Shown here piece after piece: positions 9,668-18,437 of a stretch of DNA of 64,000 nucleotides (the first letter of the stretch is position 1; every line of letters begins with the position of its first letter). The translations under genes were made by a program, and so were the position numbers. Below the pieces are notes generated by a model. The model was not told the DNA's origin. It saw only the letters and a program-made list of their open reading frames with translations, and made no database searches. Where the stretch lies: the NCBI GenBank assembly GCA_004144175.1, contig SEFT01000013.1, positions 1 to 64,000 of the forward strand, read 5' to 3'. Origin of the DNA: Sphingobacteriales bacterium. Lineage in GTDB: Bacteria > Bacteroidota > Bacteroidia > Chitinophagales > Chitinophagaceae.

Positions 9668-10234
9668 TTATGACTTTACACGCTCTATATAAGCGCCGGT
9701 CTTAGAGTCGATCCTGATCAACTCGTCGGTATCAACGAAAAGCGGTACCATAACCGTAGCTCCTGTTTCAACAGTAGCAGGTTTCAGGGTGCGTGTTGCA
9801 GTGTCGCCTTTTACGCCCGGCTCTGAGTAAGTGATCTTCAGCACTACGTTAGGAGGAAGCTCCACGCTCATCGGCAGTTCCGTCTCTGTATTCACAAGGA
9901 TAAAGCACTCCTGACCGTCTTTGTACAGTTCGGGGCGCTCTATTTTCGATTCTTCCATTAGTATCTGCTCGAAAGTCTCGTTATCCATGAAGTTGAATCC
10001 GCTTTCGTCCTTATATAAGAACTGGTATGGGCGGCGTTCCACACGCACCGGATGTATGTTTTCGCCGGAGTTCCATGTATGTTCTATAGAGCGGCTATTG
10101 TCAACACCTTTTAATTTTGCCCAAACTTTCGCTGCTGAACGCGCTGTTTTATTTTGTCCAAATTCTACTACTGAATATAGGCTACCATCTAGTTTGATGA
10201 TGATGCCGTTGCGGATATCTGCTGTTGTAGCCAT
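9668..10234 (-). CDS. efp: Translation elongation factor P
   Basis: Relieves ribosome stalling at polyproline. I take the ATG at 10234 (MATTADIRNG), giving 188 residues. The longer frame to 10258 would begin inside the -7 box at 10256-10263. The conserved RVERRPYQFLYKDESG, TYTEPG-like TYSEPGVKGDTATRTLKPATVE and FVDTDELIRIDSKTG are present. The tip loop that normally reads KPGKG is replaced by GQNKTARSAAK, two residues longer. This may be a lineage trait; the modified lysine, if any, is uncertain. Confidence 0.93.
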   Translation of the reverse strand: MATTADIRNGIIIKLDGSLYSVVEFGQNKTARSAAKVWAKLKGVDNSRSIEHTWNSGENIHPVRVERRPYQFLYKDESGFNFMDNETFEQILMEESKIERPELYKDGQECFILVNTETELPMSVELPPNVVLKITYSEPGVKGDTATRTLKPATVETGATVMVPLFVDTDELIRIDSKTGAYIERVKS

Positions 10235-10255
10235 AAATTGTTTTTGTACGGATTG

Positions 10256-10263
10256 CAAAAGTA
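10256..10263 (-). promoter_or_regulatory. -7 box for efp-accB-accC
   Basis: TACTTTTG on the minus strand matches TAnnTTTG, 22 bases before the efp ATG at 10234. It decides the efp start. Confidence 0.55.
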
Positions 10264-10359
10264 ATCATTATAGGCAAAAACCGAAATCTATTGAAAAAAT
10301 GAAAAACGAACAGATTTAGCCTGATTTCTAACGAAATCCGCCGGATTTAGGATGCTATT

Positions 10360-11601
10360 TTAATAAATCACCCCATTTAGTATCATTTTTTCAACCGGAT
10401 TGTTACCAAAGTCGTAAGGAATGTAGGCCAGTGATGGCATCTCGCGGGTAATTATCAAGTTAGCTTTTTTGCCCGCTGCTATACTGCCTATTTCGTCCTG
10501 CAATTCCATTGCTGCCGCACCGTTCAGGGTTACCGCATTTACCGCCTCTTCAGGCGTCATCTTCAACTGGGTACATGCAAGTGTAAGCAGGAACGGCACA
10601 CTACCCGAAGGACATGAGCCTGGATTGTAGTCCGTAGCCAGGCATACCGGCAAGCCTGCATCTATCATTTTACGCGCCGGCTGGTATTGTATACCGAGGA
10701 AAAAGGCAGCTGCGGGCAGCAGGGTAGGGATAGTATCAGAACCCCTTAAAGCGTTTATTTCTTTTTCGCCTACACATTCCAGGTGGTCTACACTGATGGC
10801 GTTGTGCTTTACGCCTACCTCTACGCCACCTGAGTAATGAAGCTGGTTGGCGTGTATCTTTGGTTTTAATCCATGCTTCCAGCCCGCTTCCAGTAGTCGT
10901 TCCGTTTCGGCTACGCTAAAAAAGCCTTCTTCGCAAAACACGTCCATATAATCGGCCAGGCCTTCGCCGGCTATCATAGGCAGCATTTCATTTATGATGA
11001 GGCTAAGGTAGCCTTCGTGGTATTGCTTGTATTCGGCAGGGTAGGCATGGGCAGCCAGGAAGGATGCCTTTATCGGTATCGGGGCATCTTCTTTCAGCCT
11101 GCGTATTACGCGGAGCATTTTCAGTTCGGCTTCGGTATTTAGTCCATAGCCGCTTTTAATTTCTATAGCACCCGTACCTTTTCTTATTACCTGTTGCAGC
11201 CTTTCATAAGACAGGTCGTATAGTTCTTCTTCGTCGATCTCATTCAGCTTTCTGGCAGAGTTAAGTATGCCGCCGCCACGCCTGGCTATCTCCTCGTAGC
11301 TTAGCCCATTGATTCGGTCCACAAACTCGCGGTCGCGGGGGGCTGCAAACACCAAGTGCGTGTGCGAGTCGCACCAGGCAGGCAATACCAGCTTACCGCT
11401 CATGTCTATCACATCTGTTGCCATCACCATTGGCGGGTCATCCATCTTACCGAAGCTGTGTATTCTGTCGTCTTCTATGTAAAGCCACGCATTTTCTATG
11501 GAAGGCAGCACCTTCATAGCCTGTCCTTTTACGATGTTTTTCCGCGCCGTTCCGGTCTCTATCTGGCAGAGTTGTTTGATGTTGGTTAGTAGCAAGTGCA
11601 T
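10360..11601 (-). CDS. hutI: Imidazolonepropionase
   Basis: Third step of histidine degradation: hydrolyses 4-imidazolone-5-propionate to formiminoglutamate. A 413-residue amidohydrolase. Metal and substrate motifs are intact: CDSHTHLVFAAPRDREF (near residue 77), IEIKSGYGLNTE (near 147), KIHANQLHYSGG (near 252), VDHLECVGEKE and ATDYNPGSCPSGSVP (near 327). The other hut genes are not in the window. A -7 box lies 20 bases before the start. Confidence 0.95.
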   Translation of the reverse strand: MHLLLTNIKQLCQIETGTARKNIVKGQAMKVLPSIENAWLYIEDDRIHSFGKMDDPPMVMATDVIDMSGKLVLPAWCDSHTHLVFAAPRDREFVDRINGLSYEEIARRGGGILNSARKLNEIDEEELYDLSYERLQQVIRKGTGAIEIKSGYGLNTEAELKMLRVIRRLKEDAPIPIKASFLAAHAYPAEYKQYHEGYLSLIINEMLPMIAGEGLADYMDVFCEEGFFSVAETERLLEAGWKHGLKPKIHANQLHYSGGVEVGVKHNAISVDHLECVGEKEINALRGSDTIPTLLPAAAFFLGIQYQPARKMIDAGLPVCLATDYNPGSCPSGSVPFLLTLACTQLKMTPEEAVNAVTLNGAAAMELQDEIGSIAAGKKANLIITREMPSLAYIPYDFGNNPVEKMILNGVIY

Positions 11602-11620
11602 TGCTTTGCTTTTATGGCTT

Positions 11621-11628
11621 CAAATGTA
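11621..11628 (-). promoter_or_regulatory. -7 box for hutI
   Basis: TACATTTG on the minus strand, an exact TAnnTTTG, 20 bases before the hutI ATG. Confidence 0.5.
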
Positions 11629-11670
11629 ATGACTAGTATCTGAAGAATAACCTAAATAAGTTTCATGCCT

Positions 11671-12903
11671 TTAATTGGCAGATTTGAGCAGACGATATTC
11701 TTCTTTGATGCTGTAGTGCTTGAAGAAGATGTACATGCCGTAGGCAATGGTAAGGGTGTACCAGATGGCTATGACCCGTGACGCGAAGATGATCTTGTAA
11801 TGTACGATTGGCAGGTAATCCTGAAAGGTTTTGTCGAGACTCAAAAGGTAGGCAATGGAACCGAGGATATATAACTTATAATCGCGCGAATAGACTGCAT
11901 AGAAGAAAAAGAAGATAATAATAGGATGTGCATAGCGCTCGTGCATCTGGGTATTGAAGTAGAAGAAGTAAAGTGCAATAAGCCCTGTGGTCAGGAAGAG
12001 CAGCTGCTTGGTATCTTCTCCTAATTCTAATCCCGATTTCCTCAGTCTTATTGTTCGGAAGAACAGTGGAAGCAGCGTAAGGCCGCTGGTTACAAAGAAC
12101 AACAACAACCCGGTGTGCTTATACGACAGTAGGAAGTACCTTTTGGTATCGAGAATGAAGTAGGGGTTGCCCGGCTCAATAATGTACCAAAGATTAAAAG
12201 CATTTACAGAGACCTTCGGATAAAAACCAACTGCACCCGTCACCACGTTCCATACCTGCGATACTTTACCGGTGGCTATGAACGGCGCCAGTATCAATGA
12301 CATGGTCAAACCGCCTGCCAGTACGATGCCAATGACTTGTTTGATGCTTTTGACACTGTATATATACAGAATGACCAATAACGGCAGAAAGATGATGGTT
12401 TGCAGTTTGGTACCAAGTGCCAGTACAAACAACACCATGCTAGCAATGGGGGCATAAATAGCCATCAAAAGGGAGAAGAATACAAGATTGGTATGGATAC
12501 TATCGACCTGACCCCATGCCATGCTGTTGAATAGGTATGCAATGTTAAGCAACAAAAATAGGTAAGGAATGGGCTGCCGTACCAGCCGCTGCCTGAAGCA
12601 GCACAACACTACAACCGGCAGAAAATCAAAGACTAGGGAAATAAACTTGATGTAGTTGATGTTCTCTTTTATATAGAATTCACTTCCCTGTACCAGGTTA
12701 TAAAGATGGAGCAGGTACAGGAAGACCGGGTGATAATTCACTGTAGGGTCATCGTAGACATTGGTAATGCCGTCCTTGTGGATCTTCAGCGCCCAGTTAA
12801 CCCAAAACTCAAAATCATAGATCATATGCCGGGTGGGCATAATGAAGATGAAGAGCAAAAACAGAAGCGCTACTTCTATCCTGGCTTTTTTGAGGTCTTG
12901 CAT
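11671..12903 (-). CDS. Membrane glycosyltransferase, GT87/mannosyltransferase-like
   Basis: A 410-residue polytopic protein with about ten hydrophobic segments. The first luminal/periplasmic loop is FEFWVNWALKIHKDGITNVY, followed by NYHPVFLYLLHLY, which resembles the acidic catalytic loop of GT-C fold polyprenyl-phosphate-sugar transferases (GT87 and PIG-M-like). A conserved TQMHERYAHP motif lies near residue 320. Likely transfers a sugar from a lipid carrier at the inner membrane. Donor and acceptor cannot be told. It stands alone between hutI and the sigma factor gene. Confidence 0.7.
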   Translation of the reverse strand: MQDLKKARIEVALLFLLFIFIMPTRHMIYDFEFWVNWALKIHKDGITNVYDDPTVNYHPVFLYLLHLYNLVQGSEFYIKENINYIKFISLVFDFLPVVVLCCFRQRLVRQPIPYLFLLLNIAYLFNSMAWGQVDSIHTNLVFFSLLMAIYAPIASMVLFVLALGTKLQTIIFLPLLVILYIYSVKSIKQVIGIVLAGGLTMSLILAPFIATGKVSQVWNVVTGAVGFYPKVSVNAFNLWYIIEPGNPYFILDTKRYFLLSYKHTGLLLFFVTSGLTLLPLFFRTIRLRKSGLELGEDTKQLLFLTTGLIALYFFYFNTQMHERYAHPIIIFFFFYAVYSRDYKLYILGSIAYLLSLDKTFQDYLPIVHYKIIFASRVIAIWYTLTIAYGMYIFFKHYSIKEEYRLLKSAN

Positions 12904-12960
12904 TGATTGTGAAACAGTAAGGAATCAAAAATAATAGAAAAGGGCAGAACAGGCCGAAAA

Positions 12961-12991
12961 GAAAAATCCGCCGGTTGAAAAACCGGCGGAT
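12961..12991 (-). terminator. Rho-independent terminator after the sigma factor gene
   Basis: An 11-bp perfect GC-rich stem (12966-12976 with 12981-12991) with loop GAAA, and a minus-strand UUUUU tract. Lies 23 bases past the stop. Confidence 0.9.
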
Positions 12992-13013
12992 GCTATTAAA
13001 AACAAATCAATAA

Positions 13014-13871
13014 TTATCCAAGATATACTTTCAGCGCATTGCTGTAGCGAGCCTTTTGCAGACGCTTGATAGCGCGCTCTTTTATCTGGCGGATACGCTC
13101 TTTAGTAAGATCGTATTTTTCACCTATCTCTTCGATGGTAGGACCATGATCGCCTTCCAGACCGAAGTAAGCTGCCAATATCTCTGCTTCGCGGATGCTG
13201 AGCGACTTGAGGATACGGCGTATCTCATTACGGAGCGAATCTTTCATCACGTCGTCATCTGTATCAGATGCACCTTCCAATAGGTCGCCCATAGCTACGT
13301 CTTCAGCCTCGTGTACCGGGGCATCGAGTGATGTATGGCGGGTATTGCTGGTAAAGATGTTGGTGATCTCTGTTTCGCTCATTTCAAGGATCTCTGCCAG
13401 CTCTTCGGTAGAAGGCTCGCGTTCGTTTTCCTGCTCAAAAGCGATGAAAGCTTTATTGGCCTTATTATAAGTACCTATCTTATTTTGTGGAAGGCGCACC
13501 AAACGACCTTGCTCGGCCAAAGCCTGTAGTATAGACTGGCGAATCCACCATACGGCATAAGAAATGAATTTAAAACCTTTCGTCTCATCAAATCTCTGCG
13601 CCGCCTTAATCAATCCCAGGTTTCCTTCATTGATCAGGTCACTCAGAGACAAGCCCTGGTGCTGATACTGTTTTGCTACCGATACCACGAAACGTAAGTT
13701 CGCTTTAACCAGTTTCTCCAGCGCACGCTGGTCGCCCATGTGTATGCGCTGTGCAAGCGTTGTTTCCTCCTCCGGAGTGATCATCGGAATTTTGCTGATC
13801 TCCTGAAGATACTTTTCAACCGCTTGCGAGTCCCTGTTGGTAATCTGGGTAGCAATCTTTAATTGCCTCAT
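13014..13871 (-). CDS. rpoD: Primary sigma-70 factor, short Bacteroidota form
   Basis: Directs RNA polymerase to housekeeping promoters. At 285 residues it lacks region 1.1, as Bacteroidota primary sigma factors do. In order: region 1.2 (SQAVEKYLQEISKIPMITPEEE), region 2 (NLRFVVSVAKQYQ, LSDLINEGNLGLIKAAQRFD, KFISYAVWWIRQSI), region 3 (RLPQNKIGTYNKANKAF) and region 4 (LREAEIL-like IREAEILAAYFG, then LTKERIRQIKERAIKRLQ helix-turn-helix). This sigma recognises the TAnnTTTG boxes noted here. The ORF begins at the ATG of MRQLKI, the family-typical N-terminus. Confidence 0.95.
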   Translation of the reverse strand: MRQLKIATQITNRDSQAVEKYLQEISKIPMITPEEETTLAQRIHMGDQRALEKLVKANLRFVVSVAKQYQHQGLSLSDLINEGNLGLIKAAQRFDETKGFKFISYAVWWIRQSILQALAEQGRLVRLPQNKIGTYNKANKAFIAFEQENEREPSTEELAEILEMSETEITNIFTSNTRHTSLDAPVHEAEDVAMGDLLEGASDTDDDVMKDSLRNEIRRILKSLSIREAEILAAYFGLEGDHGPTIEEIGEKYDLTKERIRQIKERAIKRLQKARYSNALKVYLG

Positions 13872-14210
13872 AGAATATTAACGTTTAAATTTTTCGTTCT
13901 GAAAAAGATTTGTACAAAAGACAAGGAACTATGAAAAAAAGTTTGTTCAGATTGACACGATCCCCTAACTTTATATTTCCCACAAAATGTGTTCCACTTT
14001 TGTGCAGGATTTTTATACTAAGTTCCAGTTCTCCTGCATCATAACGTCAAAAGCTTTACTATATTGTCTCGGGTTGGGTTATTCTTTTCACCTATAGGGC
14101 AATAGCTTACAAATTTTTTTACTGATTTTCATCAATTGACATACAAAGCTATAACCCATATGTCAAAAATGCTACCTTTGCGCCTCATAGTATTGTCAAT
14201 TTAACATTTC
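13872..14210. other. Divergent intergenic region, 339 bases
   Basis: Sits between the outward-facing sigma factor and acyl-CoA dehydrogenase genes. It contains the -7 box for the latter at 14173-14180 and a weak 7-bp inverted repeat (CACAAAA at 13981, TTTTGTG at 13998). No credible small ORF or RNA gene was seen. Confidence 0.5.
14173..14180 (+). promoter_or_regulatory. -7 box for the glutaryl-CoA dehydrogenase gene
   Basis: TACCTTTG, an exact TAnnTTTG, 31 bases before the start ATG at 14211. Confidence 0.55.
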
Positions 14211-15389
14211 ATGCAAAAGGACCTGTACCAACACCCGGATTATTATCTGGTAGATGAATTGCTGACAGACGAGCACAAGCTGATACGCGACTCTGTACGC
14301 GCTTACGTAAAAAAGGAGATATCTCCTATCATTGAAGATTACGCGCAAAGGGCTGCGTTTCCAGACCAAATAATCAAGGGGATGGGCGAGCAGGGCTGCT
14401 TTGGTCCGTTTGTGCCTCAAAAATATGGCGGAGCCGGTCTTGACTATATTTCTTACGGCCTGATGATGCAGGAGTTGGAGCGGTGCGACTCAGGTGTGCG
14501 GTCTACAGCCTCTGTACAAGGTTCGCTGGTGATGTTCCCGATCTACAAATTCGGTAGTGAGGAGCAAAAAATGAAGTACCTGCCAAAACTGGCAACAGGC
14601 GAGTGGATGGGCTGTTTTGGCCTTACAGAGCCGGATCATGGCTCGAACCCTGCCGGTATGACTACAAACTTTACTGATGCAGGCGACCACGTTATCCTCA
14701 ACGGATCTAAGATGTGGATTTCTAACGCGCCGTTTGCTCAGGTAGCAGTTGTGTGGGCAAAAGACCCCAACGGGGAAATTACGGGACTTATTGTTGAGCG
14801 TGGCATGGAAGGCTTCAGTACTCCCGAAACGCATGGCAAGTGGTCGCTTCGTGCTTCGGCAACGGGCGAACTGGTGTTTGACAACGTAAAAGTCCCTAAA
14901 GAAAATATACTGCCGGGCGTTAAGGGACTTAAAGGGCCTTTGTCTTGCCTATCGAGTGCACGCTTTGGTATAGCATGGGGTGCATTAGGTTGCGCTATGG
15001 ATTGCTACGATACTGCACTGCGCTATGCTAAGCAACGCGTACAGTTCGACCGTCCGATCGCAGGCTTCCAGCTTACACAGAAGAAACTGGCCGAAATGAT
15101 CACCGAGATCACTAAGAGCCAACTGCTGAACTGGCGCCTTGGTGTGCTGCGCGACCAGGACCGTGCTACACCTGCTCAGATATCTATGGCTAAACGCAAC
15201 AGCTGCGATATAGCTCTAAAAGTATCGCGCGAGGCACGCCAGATACTGGGCGGTATGGGTATTACCGGCGAATTCAGCATCATGCGCCACATGATGAACC
15301 TGGAATCGGTAGTTACTTATGAAGGTACGCACGACATTCACCTGCTGATAACAGGTATGGATGTAACAGGTTTGAATGCTTTTAAATAG
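14211..15389 (+). CDS. Acyl-CoA dehydrogenase, glutaryl-CoA dehydrogenase type
   Basis: A 392-residue flavoprotein. The order of motifs fits glutaryl-CoA dehydrogenase, which oxidises and decarboxylates glutaryl-CoA to crotonyl-CoA in lysine/tryptophan breakdown. These are SVQGSLVMFPIYKFGSEEQK (near residue 100), the FAD-binding FGLTEPDHGSNP and MWISNAPFA, and C-terminal QILGGMGITGEFSIMRHMMN. The catalytic glutamate lies in TYEGTHDIHLLITG (near residue 373). Stands alone between two terminators. Substrate specificity is inferred from motif similarity. Confidence 0.85.
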   Translation: MQKDLYQHPDYYLVDELLTDEHKLIRDSVRAYVKKEISPIIEDYAQRAAFPDQIIKGMGEQGCFGPFVPQKYGGAGLDYISYGLMMQELERCDSGVRSTASVQGSLVMFPIYKFGSEEQKMKYLPKLATGEWMGCFGLTEPDHGSNPAGMTTNFTDAGDHVILNGSKMWISNAPFAQVAVVWAKDPNGEITGLIVERGMEGFSTPETHGKWSLRASATGELVFDNVKVPKENILPGVKGLKGPLSCLSSARFGIAWGALGCAMDCYDTALRYAKQRVQFDRPIAGFQLTQKKLAEMITEITKSQLLNWRLGVLRDQDRATPAQISMAKRNSCDIALKVSREARQILGGMGITGEFSIMRHMMNLESVVTYEGTHDIHLLITGMDVTGLNAFK

Positions 15390-15407
15390 TAGTGCCTGCA
15401 TAGTTTA

Positions 15408-15447
15408 TAAACATAAAACGGCTGGTTTTCCAGCCGTTTTATGTTTA
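15408..15447. terminator. Bidirectional terminator between convergent genes
   Basis: An 18-bp perfect stem (15408-15425 with 15430-15447) with a TTTT loop and A/T-rich outer ends. It serves both the acyl-CoA dehydrogenase on the plus strand and the lipoprotein pseudogene on the minus strand. Confidence 0.9.
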
Positions 15448-15453
15448 TAGCAA

Positions 15454-16179
15454 TTATTTCCGTTTGAATGTAGTTTCAGCAGAATAAACGTCATACTTAT
15501 TCTCCTCAACGAAGTGCTGCAATACAAACTCGCTATCACTAATTATTTTGCCATAGCCATGTATTAAATGGCCATTTTTATTTGTTTCTCTTGTAATGGT
15601 TAACGTTCTTTCTTTACAGTCCACGACCACATCACATTCAGGCAGGTGATAAAGCCCTGTGACATGTATCTTATTGGTCACCGGATCTATCACACTCACC
15701 TCACTATCAAATGTACCCCATTAGAATTGCGCCCTGTAAGCCCCGCTCATATGATTTACACATGTATTGTACAGGATGATCGGCGACTCAAGTCGCTTTT
15801 CGGCTCCTGAAGACTGTTTAGCTAATAACAGGAGTGGAAATTTTCCGGTAGTTGTGTCTTTCGATATTATAGTTACCTCTGTTTTAAAAGGTGGTATCCC
15901 TATTGAAGGCTGTAAGGTTATCCCAATATTCGAAGGCAGATCAACAAAAGAGAGTTCAACCTGTTCCTTGGCTCCTCCGGAATATGCTACATCTATAGAA
16001 AACGATTTCGAAGTTCGAATTTTAAGCGATGCTGCATTCCATCCAATGATATTATAGTTCATACGCGCATCGCTTTCGGATGAAACAGGAACAGCACCGT
16101 TAGCTGAAGTTTTTTCTTTGTGGCACCCTGCAGAAATCAACAGTAGCAGGCATATGGAAAGGGTTATTAGTTGTTTCAT
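15454..16179 (-). pseudogene. Lipoprotein gene interrupted by one in-frame stop
   Basis: Residues 1-152 (16179 to 15724) form a lipoprotein with a signal and lipobox (LLLLISAGC). They end at a TAA at 15721-15723. The same frame continues without another stop for 88 codons to 15454 (WGTFDSEVSVID, then KIHVTGLYHLPECDVVVDC). The join MSGAYRAQF-stop-WGTFDSEV reads naturally as one domain, so a single nonsense change is the simplest explanation. The alternatives are read-through or a sequencing error. An apparent GTG-started 81-aa gene at 15699 is probably only the tail. Related Bacteroidota lipoproteins of unknown role have this shape. Confidence 0.7.
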
Positions 16180-16338
16180 ACATATTAAACGCAGATGAAT
16201 TTGGGAAATTGCATCATCGTACCCAAATAAACTTAGGATTAAATGTAAACATTTACTTTACAGCTATTTATTGCCTAGTAACATCAAATCAATATTTTTG
16301 TTCGTACACATAGGCTTTAGATATTTATTATATTAAAT

Positions 16339-17052
16339 ATGGGTTGCTATAAACACTACTCCTTCGATCTGTGGCTGACGTTAATAAAGTCAAATACCTT
16401 ATTCAAGAAAACACGCAGCCGCATTTTTCACGAGCAATATAATTTCCACTCTCGTTCATTAGAGGAGGTTGAGCATATTTTCCGCAGTGTAGATGTGATG
16501 GCTAATACTATCAATGAAAGAACGGGATTGAACATGGACGCGTATGAAATGTACCTGATGGTTATTAGTCTGATGAACGATCATAAAGTGAACCTGCATG
16601 ACATTGACATCGAGGCACTGTATTCCGAAATGGATAACCTCCTATTCGAGTTTTTGCCACAACTGTATAGTACCGATACGATACCCGTATTAGCCGAAAT
16701 CAAAGAACATGATAATACGGTCAATATCCTAAGTAATACTGGCTTCATAAAAGGTTGCACATTAAGGAAAGTGCTGCAAGAGCTGAAAATGGATGTTTAC
16801 TTTGACTTTCAGCTATACTCAGACGAGGCAGGTTTTTCAAAACCCAACAGGCAGTTCTTTGACCTGATGATTGCAGGAGCCTGTAAGCTGCAACCACTTG
16901 AATTACAACAAATACTTCATATTGGGGATAATATAAAGGCCGATATTGCGGGAGCGGCCGGTGCCGGTATCTGTAGTTTACAGATCAATTCCAACGATGT
17001 TTCCATTAAACAACTGACCAACCATGTCCCATCACGTTTACTCACTACATAA
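16339..17052 (+). CDS. HAD-superfamily hydrolase of the Ter cluster
   Basis: A 237-residue HAD fold protein. Motif I is SFDLWLTL near residue 9: the nucleophile Asp is present, but the usual second Asp two positions later is Trp, as in some dehalogenase-type HADs. Motif II is ILSNTG, motif III includes GFSKPNRQFFD, and motif IV is HIGDNIKADIAGA. It heads a seven-gene plus-strand cluster. HAD proteins are known partners in Ter stress operons. Its 3' end overlaps the next gene by 29 bases. Substrate unknown. Confidence 0.82.
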   Translation: MGCYKHYSFDLWLTLIKSNTLFKKTRSRIFHEQYNFHSRSLEEVEHIFRSVDVMANTINERTGLNMDAYEMYLMVISLMNDHKVNLHDIDIEALYSEMDNLLFEFLPQLYSTDTIPVLAEIKEHDNTVNILSNTGFIKGCTLRKVLQELKMDVYFDFQLYSDEAGFSKPNRQFFDLMIAGACKLQPLELQQILHIGDNIKADIAGAAGAGICSLQINSNDVSIKQLTNHVPSRLLTT

Positions 17053-17875
17053 GATACAAAATGATATATCATTTAGCTTTTCGCCAAGCGACTATAGTCT
17101 GTTTAAGTACGGCGACGAGAGCATAGCTAATGTATTCGGTACAGGGCTGGCTGAGGGCTTTATTAAAAACGTATTAGCGACGCATAAGCCACACCAGCAA
17201 CTGGTTGTGATATCCAGTCCGTATTCTTTCATTCCCACTGCTACCTTTGCCATGAAGAAGTACTTTGTATATGGCCTGAACCGGTGGCTGGCAGAAAAGG
17301 GGCTTCCCGTAGTGCAGGAAACAAAGGTGCATCGTACAATCACCTACAAAGAAGACTATGGAGAATTGAATGCGGAAGAAAGAATGCGCCTCATAGGTAA
17401 TGATTCGTTTCATGTAGACTCCTCATTCCTTGAAGGCAAAACCCTTATTTTCCTCGATGACATTAAAATAACCGGCAGCCATGAACGCGTCATCCTGCGC
17501 ATGATGGAGCAATACAACCTGCAACATCATCATACTTATATGCTCTATTTTGCGGAGCTTATCAATAAGGATATACCTGCCAACATAGAGAACCATCTGA
17601 ACTATTACGCCGTAAAATCTATTTTTGATCTGAACCCGATTGTCGGAAGCGGTCATTTTTGTTTTAACACACGCATAGTAAAGTATATATTGTGTTACGA
17701 ACATGATGCTTTTTGCGTATTTATGCAGAATAAACCGGAAAGCTTTTGTAATCAGCTGTATGATCTGGCGCTTGGCAACGGCTACCACCTGATGGATGAA
17801 TATTCTAAAAATCTGAATTTTATAAAGGATAACTTATTTACAAAAAAATCAAAATTTGTAACTGATGGCAATTAA
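17024..17875 (+). CDS. Phosphoribosyltransferase-like protein of the Ter cluster
   Basis: A 283-residue protein. The segment LIFLDDIKITGSHERVI (near residue 142) matches the PRPP-binding signature of type I phosphoribosyltransferases (four hydrophobics, DD, then TG). VVISSPYSFIPTATFAMKKY (near 64) would be the first strand and loop. PRTases of this kind, with HAD proteins, accompany terD genes in Ter systems and are thought to make or modify a nucleotide-like product. It overlaps the upstream HAD gene, and its stop overlaps the start of the first terD. Confidence 0.78.
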   Translation: MSHHVYSLHKIQNDISFSFSPSDYSLFKYGDESIANVFGTGLAEGFIKNVLATHKPHQQLVVISSPYSFIPTATFAMKKYFVYGLNRWLAEKGLPVVQETKVHRTITYKEDYGELNAEERMRLIGNDSFHVDSSFLEGKTLIFLDDIKITGSHERVILRMMEQYNLQHHHTYMLYFAELINKDIPANIENHLNYYAVKSIFDLNPIVGSGHFCFNTRIVKYILCYEHDAFCVFMQNKPESFCNQLYDLALGNGYHLMDEYSKNLNFIKDNLFTKKSKFVTDGN

Positions 17876-18419
17876 CCTGCAAAAAGGACAACGGGAAACG
17901 ATCAATGCACCAAAATTCGTGGTAGGACTGGGCTGGGATGCGAATAGCTCATCTACTGGTACGGCCTTCGACCTCGACGCTTCTGTATTTGTAATGAATG
18001 AAAATAAGAAGCTGGTAGCTGACGAGTTCTTTGTATTTTATAACAATGCAAAAACACCCGATGGCGCAATTGAGCATACAGGTGATAATCTTACCGGTGC
18101 AGGCGATGGCGATGACGAGCAGATACGTATAGACCTTTCGAAGATCGACAGCAGGGTGAATGAACTATGTGTAGTAGTAACCATACACGACGCAGACAAC
18201 CGCCGTCAGAACTTTGGGCAGGTGCGCAATTCATTCATCCGCATATTCGATGCAGATACTCGTACGGAATTATTGAAATACGAGTTGGAAGAAGATTTCT
18301 CTATCGAGACAGCCGTTGAATTCGGACGTATCTATAAGCGTAATAACGAATGGAAATTTGAAGCTGTCGGTGCCGGCATGAAAGGCGGCCTTCAGGATTA
18401 CTTAAACAAATACAACTAA
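17865..18419 (+). CDS. terD: TerD-family stress protein 1
   Basis: A 184-residue TerD/CABP-family protein. The calcium-binding repeats are clear: LGWDANSS near residue 23, FDLDASVFVMNENKKL near 35, HTGDNLTGAGDGDDEQI near 74, and FIRIFDADTRTEL near 127. TerD domains bind Ca2+ and act with TerC and other partners in tellurite, phage-inhibition and general stress phenotypes. The start ATG overlaps the upstream PRTase gene by 11 bases. Confidence 0.95.
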   Translation: MAINLQKGQRETINAPKFVVGLGWDANSSSTGTAFDLDASVFVMNENKKLVADEFFVFYNNAKTPDGAIEHTGDNLTGAGDGDDEQIRIDLSKIDSRVNELCVVVTIHDADNRRQNFGQVRNSFIRIFDADTRTELLKYELEEDFSIETAVEFGRIYKRNNEWKFEAVGAGMKGGLQDYLNKYN

Positions 18420-18437
18420 TAATAAACTCCTAATACT

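Noticed and set aside
15454-15699. Independent 81-aa gene with GTG start
   Set aside because: It is in the same frame as the upstream lipoprotein, separated only by one stop codon; more likely the tail of a broken gene.
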